This document shows, one piece after another, positions 7,486 to 15,471 of a DNA stretch of 27,845 nt; within the stretch, counting starts at the first letter, position 1, and every line of letters starts with the position of its first letter. The notes below the pieces were generated by a model. It did not search any database and had not been told where the DNA came from. It saw nothing but the letters and a program-made list of their open reading frames with translations. The stretch is from Avimonoglobus sp965151315. Lineage in GTDB: Bacteria > Bacillota > Clostridia > UBA1381. Position numbers and translations under genes: made by a program. The stretch covers positions 1 to 27,845 of the forward strand of contig CBCTZG010000037.1 in NCBI GenBank assembly GCA_965151315.1, read 5' to 3'.

Positions 7486-8463
7486 ATGATTTTAAAACCG
7501 ACTGATCCGGCGATCCGATTTACCGGAAGATGGAACATAACTGAGGACTGCGCCATCACCACTGCCCCGGGCGGCATGATCGAGATTGCTTTTACCGGTC
7601 AGGCGGCTGTGCTGCTGTTTGATACCACCTTTAACCAGCAGCCATATCCGCATGTATGGATTTCGGTGGATAACGGCCCCCGGATTGAGGCGCCGATAGA
7701 CCGGTATCTGCGTATTAACACGCTGACAGACGGCAGCCACTATGTCCAGGTGATTTATAAGTCTGCGGTGGAGATGCAGCATCGCTGGTATGATCCGCTG
7801 GTGGGCAAGCTGAGCTTTTGCGGCGCGGAAGCTTCCGGGGCGGGTGCTCTGCCGGCGGACAATCGGAAGACGATAGAATTTATTGGGGATTCCATTACGG
7901 AGGGCGTTTTAGTCGACGCCTTTTATCAGCCGGAGAAGGTGGAACAGTGGAACCGGCCCAACCAGGACGACGCTGCGGCTACATATGCGTATCTGACAGC
8001 GGAAAAGCTCCATCTGCGGCCGGTTATTATGGGCTATGGCGCTGTCGGGATCACGAAGGGCGGCTGCGGCAGTGTCCCCAAGGCGGCGGAGGCGTATCCG
8101 TACTGCTATGCCGGCGTACCGATTGAAAGTGAAAACGCGGATTATATTGTGATCAACCATGGGGCTAATGATCAATGGGCGGACGAGGATGTGTATCTGG
8201 CTGGCTACCGAGAGCTCCTGGACTTGGTGCGCGGCAGAAACCCAAGGGCGGTAATCATTGCCCTGGGCGCCTTCTGCGGAGCCTTTGCGGAGGGGCTTAG
8301 AGAAATGGTCAGGGCGTATAACCAGGAAAAACAGGACAGCGTCTTTTTCATCGATACCCGGGGATGGATACCGCTGGAACCGCTGCACCCCCTGCGGGAG
8401 GGCCACCGGGTCCTGGCCGAGAACCTGTCCGCAGCGCTGGTGGAAATGGGGATTGTAAAATAA
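7486..8463 (+). CDS. SGNH/GDSL-type carbohydrate esterase
   Basis: A 325-residue two-domain protein resembling carbohydrate esterase family 2: an N-terminal beta-sandwich (about 1-115) and a C-terminal SGNH hydrolase domain (about 128-325). Block I is GDSITEG with nucleophile S136. Block III is GANDQW with N228. Block V reads EPLHPLREGH with H301. The Asp normally three residues before the catalytic His is Glu (E298) here, a conservative change that may alter or weaken the triad. No signal peptide is seen. AGGAGG precedes the ATG, and the gene follows the alpha-mannosidase by 21 bp. The pair may remove acyl groups and then mannose from the same glycan. The acyl group is likely acetyl, by family analogy only. 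Confidence 0.88.
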   Translation: MILKPTDPAIRFTGRWNITEDCAITTAPGGMIEIAFTGQAAVLLFDTTFNQQPYPHVWISVDNGPRIEAPIDRYLRINTLTDGSHYVQVIYKSAVEMQHRWYDPLVGKLSFCGAEASGAGALPADNRKTIEFIGDSITEGVLVDAFYQPEKVEQWNRPNQDDAAATYAYLTAEKLHLRPVIMGYGAVGITKGGCGSVPKAAEAYPYCYAGVPIESENADYIVINHGANDQWADEDVYLAGYRELLDLVRGRNPRAVIIALGAFCGAFAEGLREMVRAYNQEKQDSVFFIDTRGWIPLEPLHPLREGHRVLAENLSAALVEMGIVK

Positions 8464-8475
8464 ACGCTGATAAGA

Positions 8476-8509
8476 ATGGCGGCTCAGCATTACCGCCCGC
8501 CATCTTTTT
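8476..8509 (+). terminator. Probable terminator after the esterase gene
   Basis: ATGGCGG (8476-8482) pairs with CCGCCAT (8497-8503) across a 14-nt loop and is followed by CTTTTT. Confidence 0.65.
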
Positions 8510-8558
8510 GCATACGCAAAATTTGTTGCTTTATTATACAAATCACACAAGAAATGTG

Positions 8559-8587
8559 TTGAATCTCTTGAAACAGACTGCTATAAT
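8559..8587 (+). promoter_or_regulatory. Promoter of the GH63-like gene
   Basis: TTGAAT at 8559-8564, a 17-bp spacer ending in TGC and TATAAT at 8582-8587. It shows that the GH63-like gene is transcribed apart from the esterase. Confidence 0.65.
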
Positions 8588-8640
8588 CAAATTGGTTTTG
8601 AAGGGAGCTTTGGGATAGGATTCAACCAAGGAGGGATAGG

Positions 8641-10275
8641 ATGTTTTTGGTGGGAAAGCAGGAGGCGCTATTCAGTATAGCCGGATCCTACATTGTCGTG
8701 AAGGACAAAGGGGCGGTTTACTCCATTGAGACCATTGCGGAGGGAGAAAATAATCCGTTTTTGTCCATTGCAAAGGAACCAGGCGATATTGTAGAATATG
8801 CGGTATCCCATGTGACTGTAAAACGGCGGGGCGGCTTTTTCAGCATAGCCCTGCACAGCTTATACGATATGGTATTTACCGGGAATATACCAATCGAACT
8901 TCTGCAAATCAAAAACATAGGCTACGAGTCATCCACAGCGTTTCTCGCGGGGGAGCGGGTCTGCATCAACAACTGCCGGACCAAAAATACGTTATGGTTC
9001 ATTCCTGCCTCTGGGAAATGTGATTTGGACGCGCCCTGGCGGCCTGGGGCGATCAGCAATGAATGGATTCGGATTCGGCTTTTGCCTGCTGAGGACACAG
9101 TTTTTGACGTATACATGCAGACGGTCCTGACGCCGTCTTGCACCGGTACGGCGCGGCTGCCGGCGTTTGCGCAGTGCCGGGATCAAGCCGCACGGGATTT
9201 TACGCGCTTTGCAAAAACGATGCAGTGCGGCAGGGACTACGAATATGCGGCGGCGTTTGTTCTTTGGAGCAATATTGTGGCTCCCAGCGGAAATTACACG
9301 GAAGATACAATTGTCAGTTCAAAATATGGAATGGCTAGGGTTTGGTCTTGGGATAACTGCTTTGCGGCGCTGGGGACTGCTAAGTATTTTCCAGAAATGG
9401 CATGGTACATGTTTATGCTGCCGTATCGGTATCAAGCGGAAAACGGATATGTACCGGACTGTATTTCTCCGTTTGGGATGTTTGTGAACTGTACAAAACC
9501 GCCTATTAAGGGTTGGTTTTATGCAGAGCTGGCCAAGCGGAATCCGTTCTTTTCGCAGCCGCAGATTATGGAAGAGGCCTGCGCGGCCATGCAAAAGGAA
9601 ATTGGCTGGTGGCTCAACGCCCGGAACAATGCGCCATGCTATTGGCATGGCAACGATTCCGGCGCGGACAACGCCACCTGCTTTGATGAAAAAAGCGAAA
9701 TGCGGCTGCCGGAGCTTCACGGGCTGCTGGCAAAGCAGGCCAGTGTGGTGGCGGAATTGTCAGAAAAGCTGGGAAAGACAAGGCAGGCCGAAATATACCG
9801 GGATATCGCCCATTCGTTGATTCGTCAGCTCTGTAAAGAATTTTGGGACGGCAGCCGGCTGGTGGGCCGGCGCGCAGATACGGGCGCGGCGGTATACAGC
9901 CAGTCCCTTTTAATGCTGCGGGCGGCGCTGGCGGGGAAGGCGCTGCCTGCGGAAATCCGGGAATATATTGCCAGGACCATCGAAACGAGACATTTGGGGA
10001 ATTACGGAATTGCTTCGGAAGCGCTGGACAGTGAAAAATTTGATCCGGATGGATATTGGCGCGGCGCAGTCTGGCCGGCGGATCAGATTATTTACAGCTT
10101 GGCCCTGGAGGAAGATGGATATCAGGCGTTGGCTCTAAAAATTAAAAAACGGTTTTTAGAAGCAGTCCGCAGGAATGGAAGCTATGAAAATTACGACGTC
10201 CACACCGGCAAAGGGATCCGATGCCCGAATTATATTTGGGGCGCTGCGGCAGGGTTTATTTTGGCAGATGAATGA
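8641..10275 (+). CDS. GH63-like (alpha/alpha)6-barrel glycosidase
   Basis: A 544-residue protein with an N-terminal beta domain (about 1-170) and a C-terminal (alpha/alpha)6 barrel of the GH63/mannosylglycerate-hydrolase type. Barrel landmarks are ARVWSWDNCF with likely general acid D238, GYWRGAVWPADQ, and SYENYDVHTGKG with likely general base E516. This clan includes alpha-glucosidases and mannosylglycerate/glucosylglycerate hydrolases, so the substrate is open. No signal peptide is seen. AAGGAGGG lies 5 nt before the ATG. It has its own promoter and is codirectional with the GH38 and esterase genes, fitting intracellular breakdown of one glycan. Alternative reading: an amylo-alpha-1,6-glucosidase-like enzyme. 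Confidence 0.8.
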   Translation: MFLVGKQEALFSIAGSYIVVKDKGAVYSIETIAEGENNPFLSIAKEPGDIVEYAVSHVTVKRRGGFFSIALHSLYDMVFTGNIPIELLQIKNIGYESSTAFLAGERVCINNCRTKNTLWFIPASGKCDLDAPWRPGAISNEWIRIRLLPAEDTVFDVYMQTVLTPSCTGTARLPAFAQCRDQAARDFTRFAKTMQCGRDYEYAAAFVLWSNIVAPSGNYTEDTIVSSKYGMARVWSWDNCFAALGTAKYFPEMAWYMFMLPYRYQAENGYVPDCISPFGMFVNCTKPPIKGWFYAELAKRNPFFSQPQIMEEACAAMQKEIGWWLNARNNAPCYWHGNDSGADNATCFDEKSEMRLPELHGLLAKQASVVAELSEKLGKTRQAEIYRDIAHSLIRQLCKEFWDGSRLVGRRADTGAAVYSQSLLMLRAALAGKALPAEIREYIARTIETRHLGNYGIASEALDSEKFDPDGYWRGAVWPADQIIYSLALEEDGYQALALKIKKRFLEAVRRNGSYENYDVHTGKGIRCPNYIWGAAAGFILADE

Positions 10276-10381
10276 AGGCTGCCAGAATAAAGCCTGCCGA
10301 AATTATCCGCATATTTTAAATATCTACAAGAGGTATGAACACAAATTTATACCACCAATGCCATTGAAAGATTCAACATTG

Positions 10382-10410
10382 AAAAAGCAGGAAGCAAAAA
10401 TGCTTCCTGC
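10382..10410 (-). terminator. Terminator of the mscL transcript
   Basis: GCAGGAAGCA (10387-10396), loop AAAA and TGCTTCCTGC (10401-10410). On the minus strand the stem is followed by TTTTT (10386-10382), so it serves the minus-strand genes, 76 bp past the mscL stop. Confidence 0.85.
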
Positions 10411-10486
10411 TGCGATCATGTTTTCCCTGCCCTACAATTTAATAATTCAATTCCAGCAATTATTCCGTGGATTCCGTTTTCTTTTT

Positions 10487-10897
10487 TTATTCTTTGTCTT
10501 TAGCCTGTGCCTTTAACAGATCCCGGATCTCCATGAGCAACAGCTCTTCTTTGGTGGGTTCCGGTTCCGGCGCCGGTTCTTCTTCCTTTTTCCGCTCCAG
10601 CCGATCTTTTGCTGTATTGATTACCTTAATAATGATAAATACGGAAACGGAAATCAGCAGAAAATTAAGGATTGCCTGCAAAAATGCACCATAAGTAATG
10701 GTCAGATCGTCCGACACTGTCCAGGCAAGGGTGGAAATATCCACCCTGCCAGTGATGAAGCTCAAAAACTTCATCAGAATATCCTGCACCAAAGAATTGA
10801 CGATCCCGGTAAACGCGGTACCCATGATAATACCGACTGCCATATCCATGACATTGCCGCGGGCAATAAATTTTTTGAATTCATTCACAATTTTCAT
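10487..10897 (-). CDS. mscL: Large-conductance mechanosensitive channel
   Basis: MscL forms a homopentameric membrane pore that releases solutes on hypo-osmotic shock. The 136-residue length is typical. The amphipathic N-terminus and pore helix are canonical: EFKKFIARGNVMDMAVGIIMG, here FIARGNVMDMAVGIIMGTAF in part, followed by a periplasmic-side loop and the second helix FLLISVSVFIIIKVINTA. The C-terminus is a charged proline-glutamate linker (EEEPAPEPEPTKEE) and a short helix that makes the cytoplasmic bundle. It starts 35 bp after the glyQS stop on the same strand and is probably cotranscribed with it. Confidence 0.97.
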   Translation of the reverse strand: MKIVNEFKKFIARGNVMDMAVGIIMGTAFTGIVNSLVQDILMKFLSFITGRVDISTLAWTVSDDLTITYGAFLQAILNFLLISVSVFIIIKVINTAKDRLERKKEEEPAPEPEPTKEELLLMEIRDLLKAQAKDKE

Positions 10898-10932
10898 GCT
10901 TGGTTACCCCCGTTTTAATAGTATTATATAGC

Positions 10933-12330
10933 TCAGAAAGAAAGCTTCCCTTCCAAAAAAGCTTCCAGCTCTGCAATTGGAATCCGTTCCTGGGTCATAG
11001 TATCCCGATCCCGGACGGTAACGGCGCCGTCGGTTTCGGAGTCAAAGTCGTAGGTAATGCAGAACGGCGTACCGATTTCATCCTGCCGGCGGTAGCGTTT
11101 GCCGATAGATCCCGATTCGTCATATTCCACATTGAATTTCTTCGAAAGAATGTCATACACCTGGCCAGCCCCCTCGGCCAGTTTTTTCGATAAGGGCAGG
11201 ACCGCTGCCTTTACCGGCGCTAAGGCTGGATGCAGATGGAGGACAACCCGGGAATCCCCATCACCTAAGTCTTCTTCGTCATAAGCCTCGACCAAGAACG
11301 CCAACGTCACCCGGTCAGCCCCTAAAGAGGGCTCGATGCAGTAGGGGACATACCGCTCGTTGGTAATGGGGTCGATATATTCCATACTTTCCCCGGAATG
11401 GGTCTGATGCTGCCTGAGGTCGAAATCTGTTCGGTCCGCAATCCCCCAAAGCTCACCCCAGCCAAAGGGGAACACAAATTCAATATCTGTCGTAGCGTTA
11501 GAATAGTGAGAAAGCTCTTCCGGGGAATGATCGCGGAAGCGGACATTTTCCGGCCGGATGCTCAAGTCCTGCAGCCATTTCATGCAGAAGTCCTTCCAAT
11601 AATAGAACCATTCCATATCCTTACCCGGCGCGCAGAAAAATTCCAGCTCCATCTGCTCGAATTCCCGGGTCCGGAAGGTAAAGTTTCCAGGCGTGATCTC
11701 ATTTCGGAAGGATTTTCCGATCTGGCCAATCCCAAACGGAACCTTTTTTCGGGTAGTCCGCTGCACGTTTTTAAAGTTTACAAAAATCCCCTGGGCAGTT
11801 TCCGGCCGGAGATACACTGTTGCGGTACTGTCCTCGGTAACGCCCTGGAAGGTCTTAAACATCAGGTTGAATTCCCGGATATCGGTAAAATTTTGCTTGC
11901 CGCATTCCGGGCAGGCGATGTTGTGTTCCCGGATATACGCCATCATTTGTTCGTTGCTCCAGCCGTCTACAACGATGCTTTCACCGTGCTGGAACGCGTA
12001 ATCTTCAATAAGCTTGTCCGCCCTGTGCCGGGCTTTGCACTCCTTACAGTCCATCAGCGGGTCAGAAAAACCGCCTACATGGCCAGAGGCTACCCAGGTC
12101 TGGGGATTCATTAAAATGGCGCAGTCTACGCCTACGTTATATTTTGATTCCTGGATAAATTTTTTCCACCAGGCCTTTTTTACATTATTCTTAAATTCTA
12201 CGCCCAATGGACCGTAGTCCCATGTGTTCGCCAGGCCGCCGTAAATTTCGCTGCCAGGGAAAATATAACCACGGCCCTTACATAAGGCCACGATTTTATC
12301 CATGGTTTTATCAATATTTTTCATTGCCAT
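10933..12330 (-). CDS. glyQS: Glycyl-tRNA synthetase, alpha2 type
   Basis: This class II enzyme charges tRNA-Gly with glycine. It is the single-chain dimeric form (465 residues) found in many Firmicutes, archaea and eukaryotes. Motifs seen are YGGLANTWDYGPLGVEFKNN near the N-terminus, RPETAQGIFVNFKNV, the motif 2 region GIGQIGKSFRNEITPGNFTF and motif 3 EPSLGADRVTLAFL. The C-terminal anticodon-binding domain runs to EAFLEGKLSF. The ATG at 12330 is preferred to the in-frame GTG at 12339 because GGAAGG lies 8 nt before the ATG and overlaps the GTG region. The promoter implies a leader of only about 25 nt. Confidence 0.97.
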   Translation of the reverse strand: MAMKNIDKTMDKIVALCKGRGYIFPGSEIYGGLANTWDYGPLGVEFKNNVKKAWWKKFIQESKYNVGVDCAILMNPQTWVASGHVGGFSDPLMDCKECKARHRADKLIEDYAFQHGESIVVDGWSNEQMMAYIREHNIACPECGKQNFTDIREFNLMFKTFQGVTEDSTATVYLRPETAQGIFVNFKNVQRTTRKKVPFGIGQIGKSFRNEITPGNFTFRTREFEQMELEFFCAPGKDMEWFYYWKDFCMKWLQDLSIRPENVRFRDHSPEELSHYSNATTDIEFVFPFGWGELWGIADRTDFDLRQHQTHSGESMEYIDPITNERYVPYCIEPSLGADRVTLAFLVEAYDEEDLGDGDSRVVLHLHPALAPVKAAVLPLSKKLAEGAGQVYDILSKKFNVEYDESGSIGKRYRRQDEIGTPFCITYDFDSETDGAVTVRDRDTMTQERIPIAELEAFLEGKLSF

Positions 12331-12364
12331 AATTTGCACCTTCCATTAAAAATCATATGCATAT

Positions 12365-12393
12365 AGTTTACCAGATTCCAGAGGAAACGTCAA
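12365..12393 (-). promoter_or_regulatory. SigA-type promoter of glyQS
   Basis: On the minus strand: TTGACG (12393-12388), a 17-bp spacer and TAAACT (12370-12365). Confidence 0.7.
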
Positions 12394-12447
12394 GGTTTTC
12401 CGCCGTTTTTCTAATAAGCGAACAGAAAATATTTACCTTATGTAAAC

Positions 12448-12569
12448 TGTGGAAAAGTGGATAACTTTTTTGAATTATGCAAAATTTTATGCAAAAACCA
12501 AAAAAAACGGCAGTTTTCCATGCATAAACAGCATCTGGGTGTGGATAACTGTGTGGATAACGTGGATAA
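12448..12569. promoter_or_regulatory. Cluster of five DnaA-box-like sites
   Basis: Two perfect DnaA boxes (TGTGGATAA, the complement of TTATCCACA) lie at 12540-12548 and 12552-12560. Sites with one mismatch lie at 12448-12456 (TGTGGAAAA), 12456-12464 (AGTGGATAA) and 12561-12569 (CGTGGATAA). All share one orientation. The surrounding 12394-12732 is AT-rich and gene-free, with runs such as CAAAAACCAAAAAAAACGG. The flanking genes diverge. No dnaA, dnaN or rpmH is nearby, so this may be an origin-like or DnaA-titrating/regulatory site. Nothing else is recognised in this gap apart from the two flanking promoters. Confidence 0.6.
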
Positions 12570-12732
12570 AACGGATTTTGTAATCAAATTGCAAACAGGA
12601 TTATGTAAATCGAACAAAAAATAATTTGAAGAAGCAATTGATATGCCTGTGTGTTTTGGAACATAAAATCAGTTTGTGCAGGCTGTGAATTAGGGCGGGA
12701 TAATATTCAGTCAAATTCCATGCAAAGAGGGC

Positions 12733-12761
12733 TTGAAATATTAGTTGAATTATGGTAAAAT
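12733..12761 (+). promoter_or_regulatory. Promoter of the 12868-16348 gene run
   Basis: TTGAAA at 12733-12738, a 17-bp spacer ending in TGG and TAAAAT at 12756-12761. The leader would be about 100 nt. Confidence 0.6.
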
Positions 12762-12867
12762 ATTAGTCCATAGACAGGGGAAGGCTGAATTTGGAAATGG
12801 CCCGGAAAACGGGCAGGCTGGTGGTACAGCGCATAGGGGAAGAACAGAAAGGAATTGATATAGAACA

Positions 12868-13530
12868 ATGGAAAAATACGGTACAATCCCGCCGCGCTTT
12901 ACGAAGGCTTGGTGGGGATACATCTGGGAATATTATAAGTGGTATTTTATTAGCGGGGGCGTTGCGCTGATTTTGATTATTATAACCTGCGTTCAGTGTG
13001 CAAGAAATGTGGATTACGATATGACAATTACCTATATCGGGGAGGCGTTTTTCCCAGATGAACAGGTAGCCGCTTTTGAACAGGATGTTGCCGGACGGAT
13101 CGACGACGCCACGGGGAACGGGCAGATGGATGTGTTTTTCCAGGTTTTGACCCAGCAGGATATGGAGCAGGCCACAGACGCGCAGTTTGCCTATGCCATG
13201 CAGGTCAAGGCCACAATGGAATACCAGGCCGGCGAAAGCTTTCTTTTTCTGTATTCAAAGGACCAGATGGATTATGTAAATAACAGCGATTCCTCAGAAG
13301 GTCTATTTATGCCGGTCAGCGGCTGGAACCCTGGTGATCCAAACCAAGGCTGCTTTGTTAATTTGCAGGGAAACCGGTTTTTTGCGGAGCTGGGCTTCAA
13401 TACAGATGATTTGTATATGGCGGTCCGAAACATCCGTGCGTCGGAGGAAGACGATGAAAAAACAGTCCGGCGTTACGAAAACGCGGTAAAATTGGCGAAG
13501 TTCATCCTGGAAGAACAGGTAAATCAATAG
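12868..13530 (+). CDS. Single-pass membrane protein, function unknown
   Basis: A 220-residue protein not assigned to a named family. It has an aromatic-rich juxtamembrane N-terminus (FTKAWWGYIWEYYKWYF), one transmembrane helix at about 26-44 (ISGGVALILIIITCVQC) and a soluble domain of about 170 residues that is probably extracytoplasmic. The YYKW-type N-terminus before a single helix recurs in uncharacterised clostridial membrane proteins. The ATG is certain from the frame, but the nearest AAAGGA is about 14 nt away, so initiation may be weak. The SigB-type sigma gene starts 21 bp downstream. A link in regulation is possible, but no anti-sigma signature is visible. Confidence 0.8.
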   Translation: MEKYGTIPPRFTKAWWGYIWEYYKWYFISGGVALILIIITCVQCARNVDYDMTITYIGEAFFPDEQVAAFEQDVAGRIDDATGNGQMDVFFQVLTQQDMEQATDAQFAYAMQVKATMEYQAGESFLFLYSKDQMDYVNNSDSSEGLFMPVSGWNPGDPNQGCFVNLQGNRFFAELGFNTDDLYMAVRNIRASEEDDEKTVRRYENAVKLAKFILEEQVNQ

Positions 13531-13551
13531 AAAAAGAGAGGGGGGTTTTGG

Positions 13552-14295
13552 ATGGCGGTTGCCAAACAAACAACCCAGCCCGGCGAATCTGAATTGTTTG
13601 CCCAATATTATCGGACTAAGGATCCTAAAATACGGGACGAGTTGGTTAACCGCTATATTTATATCGCGGAGATCCTGTCCCGGAAATTTATTAACCGGGG
13701 CCTGGAATATGACGATATTTACCAGGTGGCGTGCGTCGGGATCATGTACGCGGTGGAACGGTTTGACCCCAACCGCGGTGTACAGTTTGCCACTTTTGCT
13801 ACGCCCACGGTCCTGGGGGAAATTCGACGGTATTTCCGGGATAAAGGGAATTTTATCCGTGTGCCGAGAAGGCTTTGCGAGGTATTTTATAAAGCGGAGC
13901 GTGTGCGCCGTGCCGCAGGAGGGCAGAAACCCTCTATAGCGGAGCTTTCCCGGATTTTAAATATTCCGGAAAATGATTTAAGGGAAGCGTACGAGGCTGG
14001 CGGCAGCGCGTTTATCCAATCCCTGGAGTATGAGGCGTATGCGGACGGCACGTTGAATATCGCCCAGGCCATCGGCCGGGAAGATAACCATTTTATAATG
14101 ATTGAGGATCACGATTTTATCCAGTACTGCATGCATGCCTTGAAGGAAAAGGAGCTGGAATTTATCCGGCTTCGGTATATCGAAGAAAAACCGCAGACAG
14201 AAATTGCGGCGCTATGGAATGTTTCGCAAATGTACATATCCAGGTTAGAAAAAAAGATTCTGAAGAAGTTAAAAACCCTGTATTTTAGGGATTAG
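13552..14295 (+). CDS. SigB/SigF/SigG-family RNA polymerase sigma factor
   Basis: A 247-residue group III sigma factor of the general-stress/forespore type. Region 2 reads LEYDDIYQVACVGIMYAVERFDPNRGVQFATFATPTVLGEIRRYFRD (given here only as landmarks LEYDDIYQ, FATFATPTVLGEIRRYFRD). Region 3 contains KPSIAELSRILNIPENDL. Region 4 has the helix-turn-helix TEIAALWNVSQMYISRLEKK. GAGAGGGGGG precedes the ATG. No spoIIAA/AB or rsbV/W genes adjoin it, and its N-terminus does not match SigF or SigG proper. It looks SigB-like and orphaned from its usual anti-sigma partner. It lies between a membrane protein and pyrE and probably shares their transcript. Confidence 0.92.
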   Translation: MAVAKQTTQPGESELFAQYYRTKDPKIRDELVNRYIYIAEILSRKFINRGLEYDDIYQVACVGIMYAVERFDPNRGVQFATFATPTVLGEIRRYFRDKGNFIRVPRRLCEVFYKAERVRRAAGGQKPSIAELSRILNIPENDLREAYEAGGSAFIQSLEYEAYADGTLNIAQAIGREDNHFIMIEDHDFIQYCMHALKEKELEFIRLRYIEEKPQTEIAALWNVSQMYISRLEKKILKKLKTLYFRD

Positions 14296-14306
14296 GAGGA
14301 ATTTTG

Positions 14307-14969
14307 GTGTTAACAGAAGCAAAAAAACAGTTTATCGAGTTTATGATGGGCGCGGATGTGCTGCGGTTCGGTTCCTTTATCACAAAAAGCGGCCGCAAGA
14401 CCCCTTATTTTGTGAATACGGGGAACTACCGCACAGGCGGTCAAATCGCTGCCTTGGGGAAATTCTACGCGGCCCTGGTGAAGGAAACAGTGGGCGATGG
14501 CTTTGACGCTATGTTTGGTCCCGCCTATAAAGGGATTCCCCTAGTTACTGCCGCAGCGGCCAGCTTGGCCGATACATACGGGATCGACAAACCGTATTTT
14601 TTCAACCGCAAGGAGCAGAAGGACCATGGGGAGGGCGGCAGCCTGGTGGGCTATCAGCCAAAGGACGGTGATCGGGTGATCATCATTGAGGATGTGATTA
14701 CGGCGGGGACGGCCGTCCGGGAGACGATGCCGATCCTGACTGGCGCGGCAAAGGTATCCGTGCAGGATATGTTTATTTCTGTCAACCGCTGCGAGGTGGG
14801 GCAGAATCCGGGAAAAACGGCGGTCATGGAGGTTATGGAGCAGTTTGGGATCCGCGTCCACGCCATTGTTACAGTGCGGGATATTTACGCATATTTAAAA
14901 CAAAGCGGCCAATATGCGGATGTGCTGGGTGACATGGAGCGGTATATGGCGGATTATTGTGTATTTTGA
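14307..14969 (+). CDS. pyrE: Orotate phosphoribosyltransferase
   Basis: PyrE makes orotidine 5'-monophosphate from orotate and PRPP in pyrimidine synthesis. The 220-residue product has the PRPP-binding motif VIIIEDVITAGTAVRE (acidic pair E128-D129), the flexible loop FFNRKEQKDHGEGG and the N-terminal FGSFITKSGRKTPYF. AGGAGG (14294-14299) favours the GTG at 14307 over the TTG at 14304. It starts 11 bp after the sigma gene stop. No other pyrimidine gene is present, so its place in a sigma-factor gene run is unusual. A hairpin follows the stop codon. Confidence 0.95.
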   Translation: MLTEAKKQFIEFMMGADVLRFGSFITKSGRKTPYFVNTGNYRTGGQIAALGKFYAALVKETVGDGFDAMFGPAYKGIPLVTAAAASLADTYGIDKPYFFNRKEQKDHGEGGSLVGYQPKDGDRVIIIEDVITAGTAVRETMPILTGAAKVSVQDMFISVNRCEVGQNPGKTAVMEVMEQFGIRVHAIVTVRDIYAYLKQSGQYADVLGDMERYMADYCVF

Positions 14970-14976
14970 CATCAAT

Positions 14977-15010
14977 ACAGGCGCTGAAAACGTTTGTTTT
15001 TAGCGCCTGT
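14977..15010 (+). terminator. Hairpin after pyrE, attenuator-like
   Basis: ACAGGCGCT (14977-14985) pairs with AGCGCCTGT (15002-15010). Inner AAAAC/GTTTT can also pair. There is no T-run afterwards, so full termination is doubtful. It may instead protect or partly attenuate the transcript toward 15044. Confidence 0.5.
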
Positions 15011-15043
15011 TCGAGCAATGGCGGAAAGGACGGCAAATACAAT

Positions 15044-15457
15044 ATGGGATTTTTTCAGCAATTGGTTTATAAATTTCAGCAGTTTATGATCGGGCGGTAT
15101 GGCGTATTTGACGCCTTGACCAAATTTTTGCTGGTCGTTTATTTGATTTTTGGTGTGCTGACTATATGGCTGCCGGTTTTTCAGATCGTAAATCTGCTGC
15201 TTCTGGTCTTTATTTTCTATCGCCTGCTTTCTAAAAATATCAGTATGCGCCAGCGGGAGAACCAGATGTTTTCGCGGATTTTTGACCGAGTTTCCGGAAA
15301 GCTCAGGCTTTGGAATACGATCCGGAAAGACCGGACGCACAAATATTTTACTTGCCCCAAATGTAAGAGTACGCTGCGGATCCCCAAACCGGCGTCTCAT
15401 AAAAAAATTGAGCTGCACTGTACGAAGTGCGGGCATTATTTTATCAAAAAAGTCTAA
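15044..15457 (+). CDS. Zinc-ribbon membrane protein, function unknown
   Basis: A 137-residue protein with two hydrophobic segments (about 24-44 and 46-60), a basic linker, and a C-terminal zinc ribbon with C104/C107 (CPKC) and C126/C129 (CTKC). Similar small proteins are widespread in Clostridia without a known role. The ATG at 15044 (MGFFQQLVYKF) is taken as start. The open frame extends upstream to 14957, but that part overlaps pyrE and the hairpin. AAAGGA is about 13 nt from the ATG, which is long. The deacetylase gene begins 14 bp downstream, so the two are probably cotranslated from one message. Confidence 0.8.
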   Translation: MGFFQQLVYKFQQFMIGRYGVFDALTKFLLVVYLIFGVLTIWLPVFQIVNLLLLVFIFYRLLSKNISMRQRENQMFSRIFDRVSGKLRLWNTIRKDRTHKYFTCPKCKSTLRIPKPASHKKIELHCTKCGHYFIKKV

Positions 15458-15471
15458 AGGAGCTGTAAATC

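Noticed and set aside
11398..12114. 238-codon plus-strand frame opposite glyQS
   Set aside because: It lies wholly antisense to a clearly conserved synthetase gene and shows no domain.
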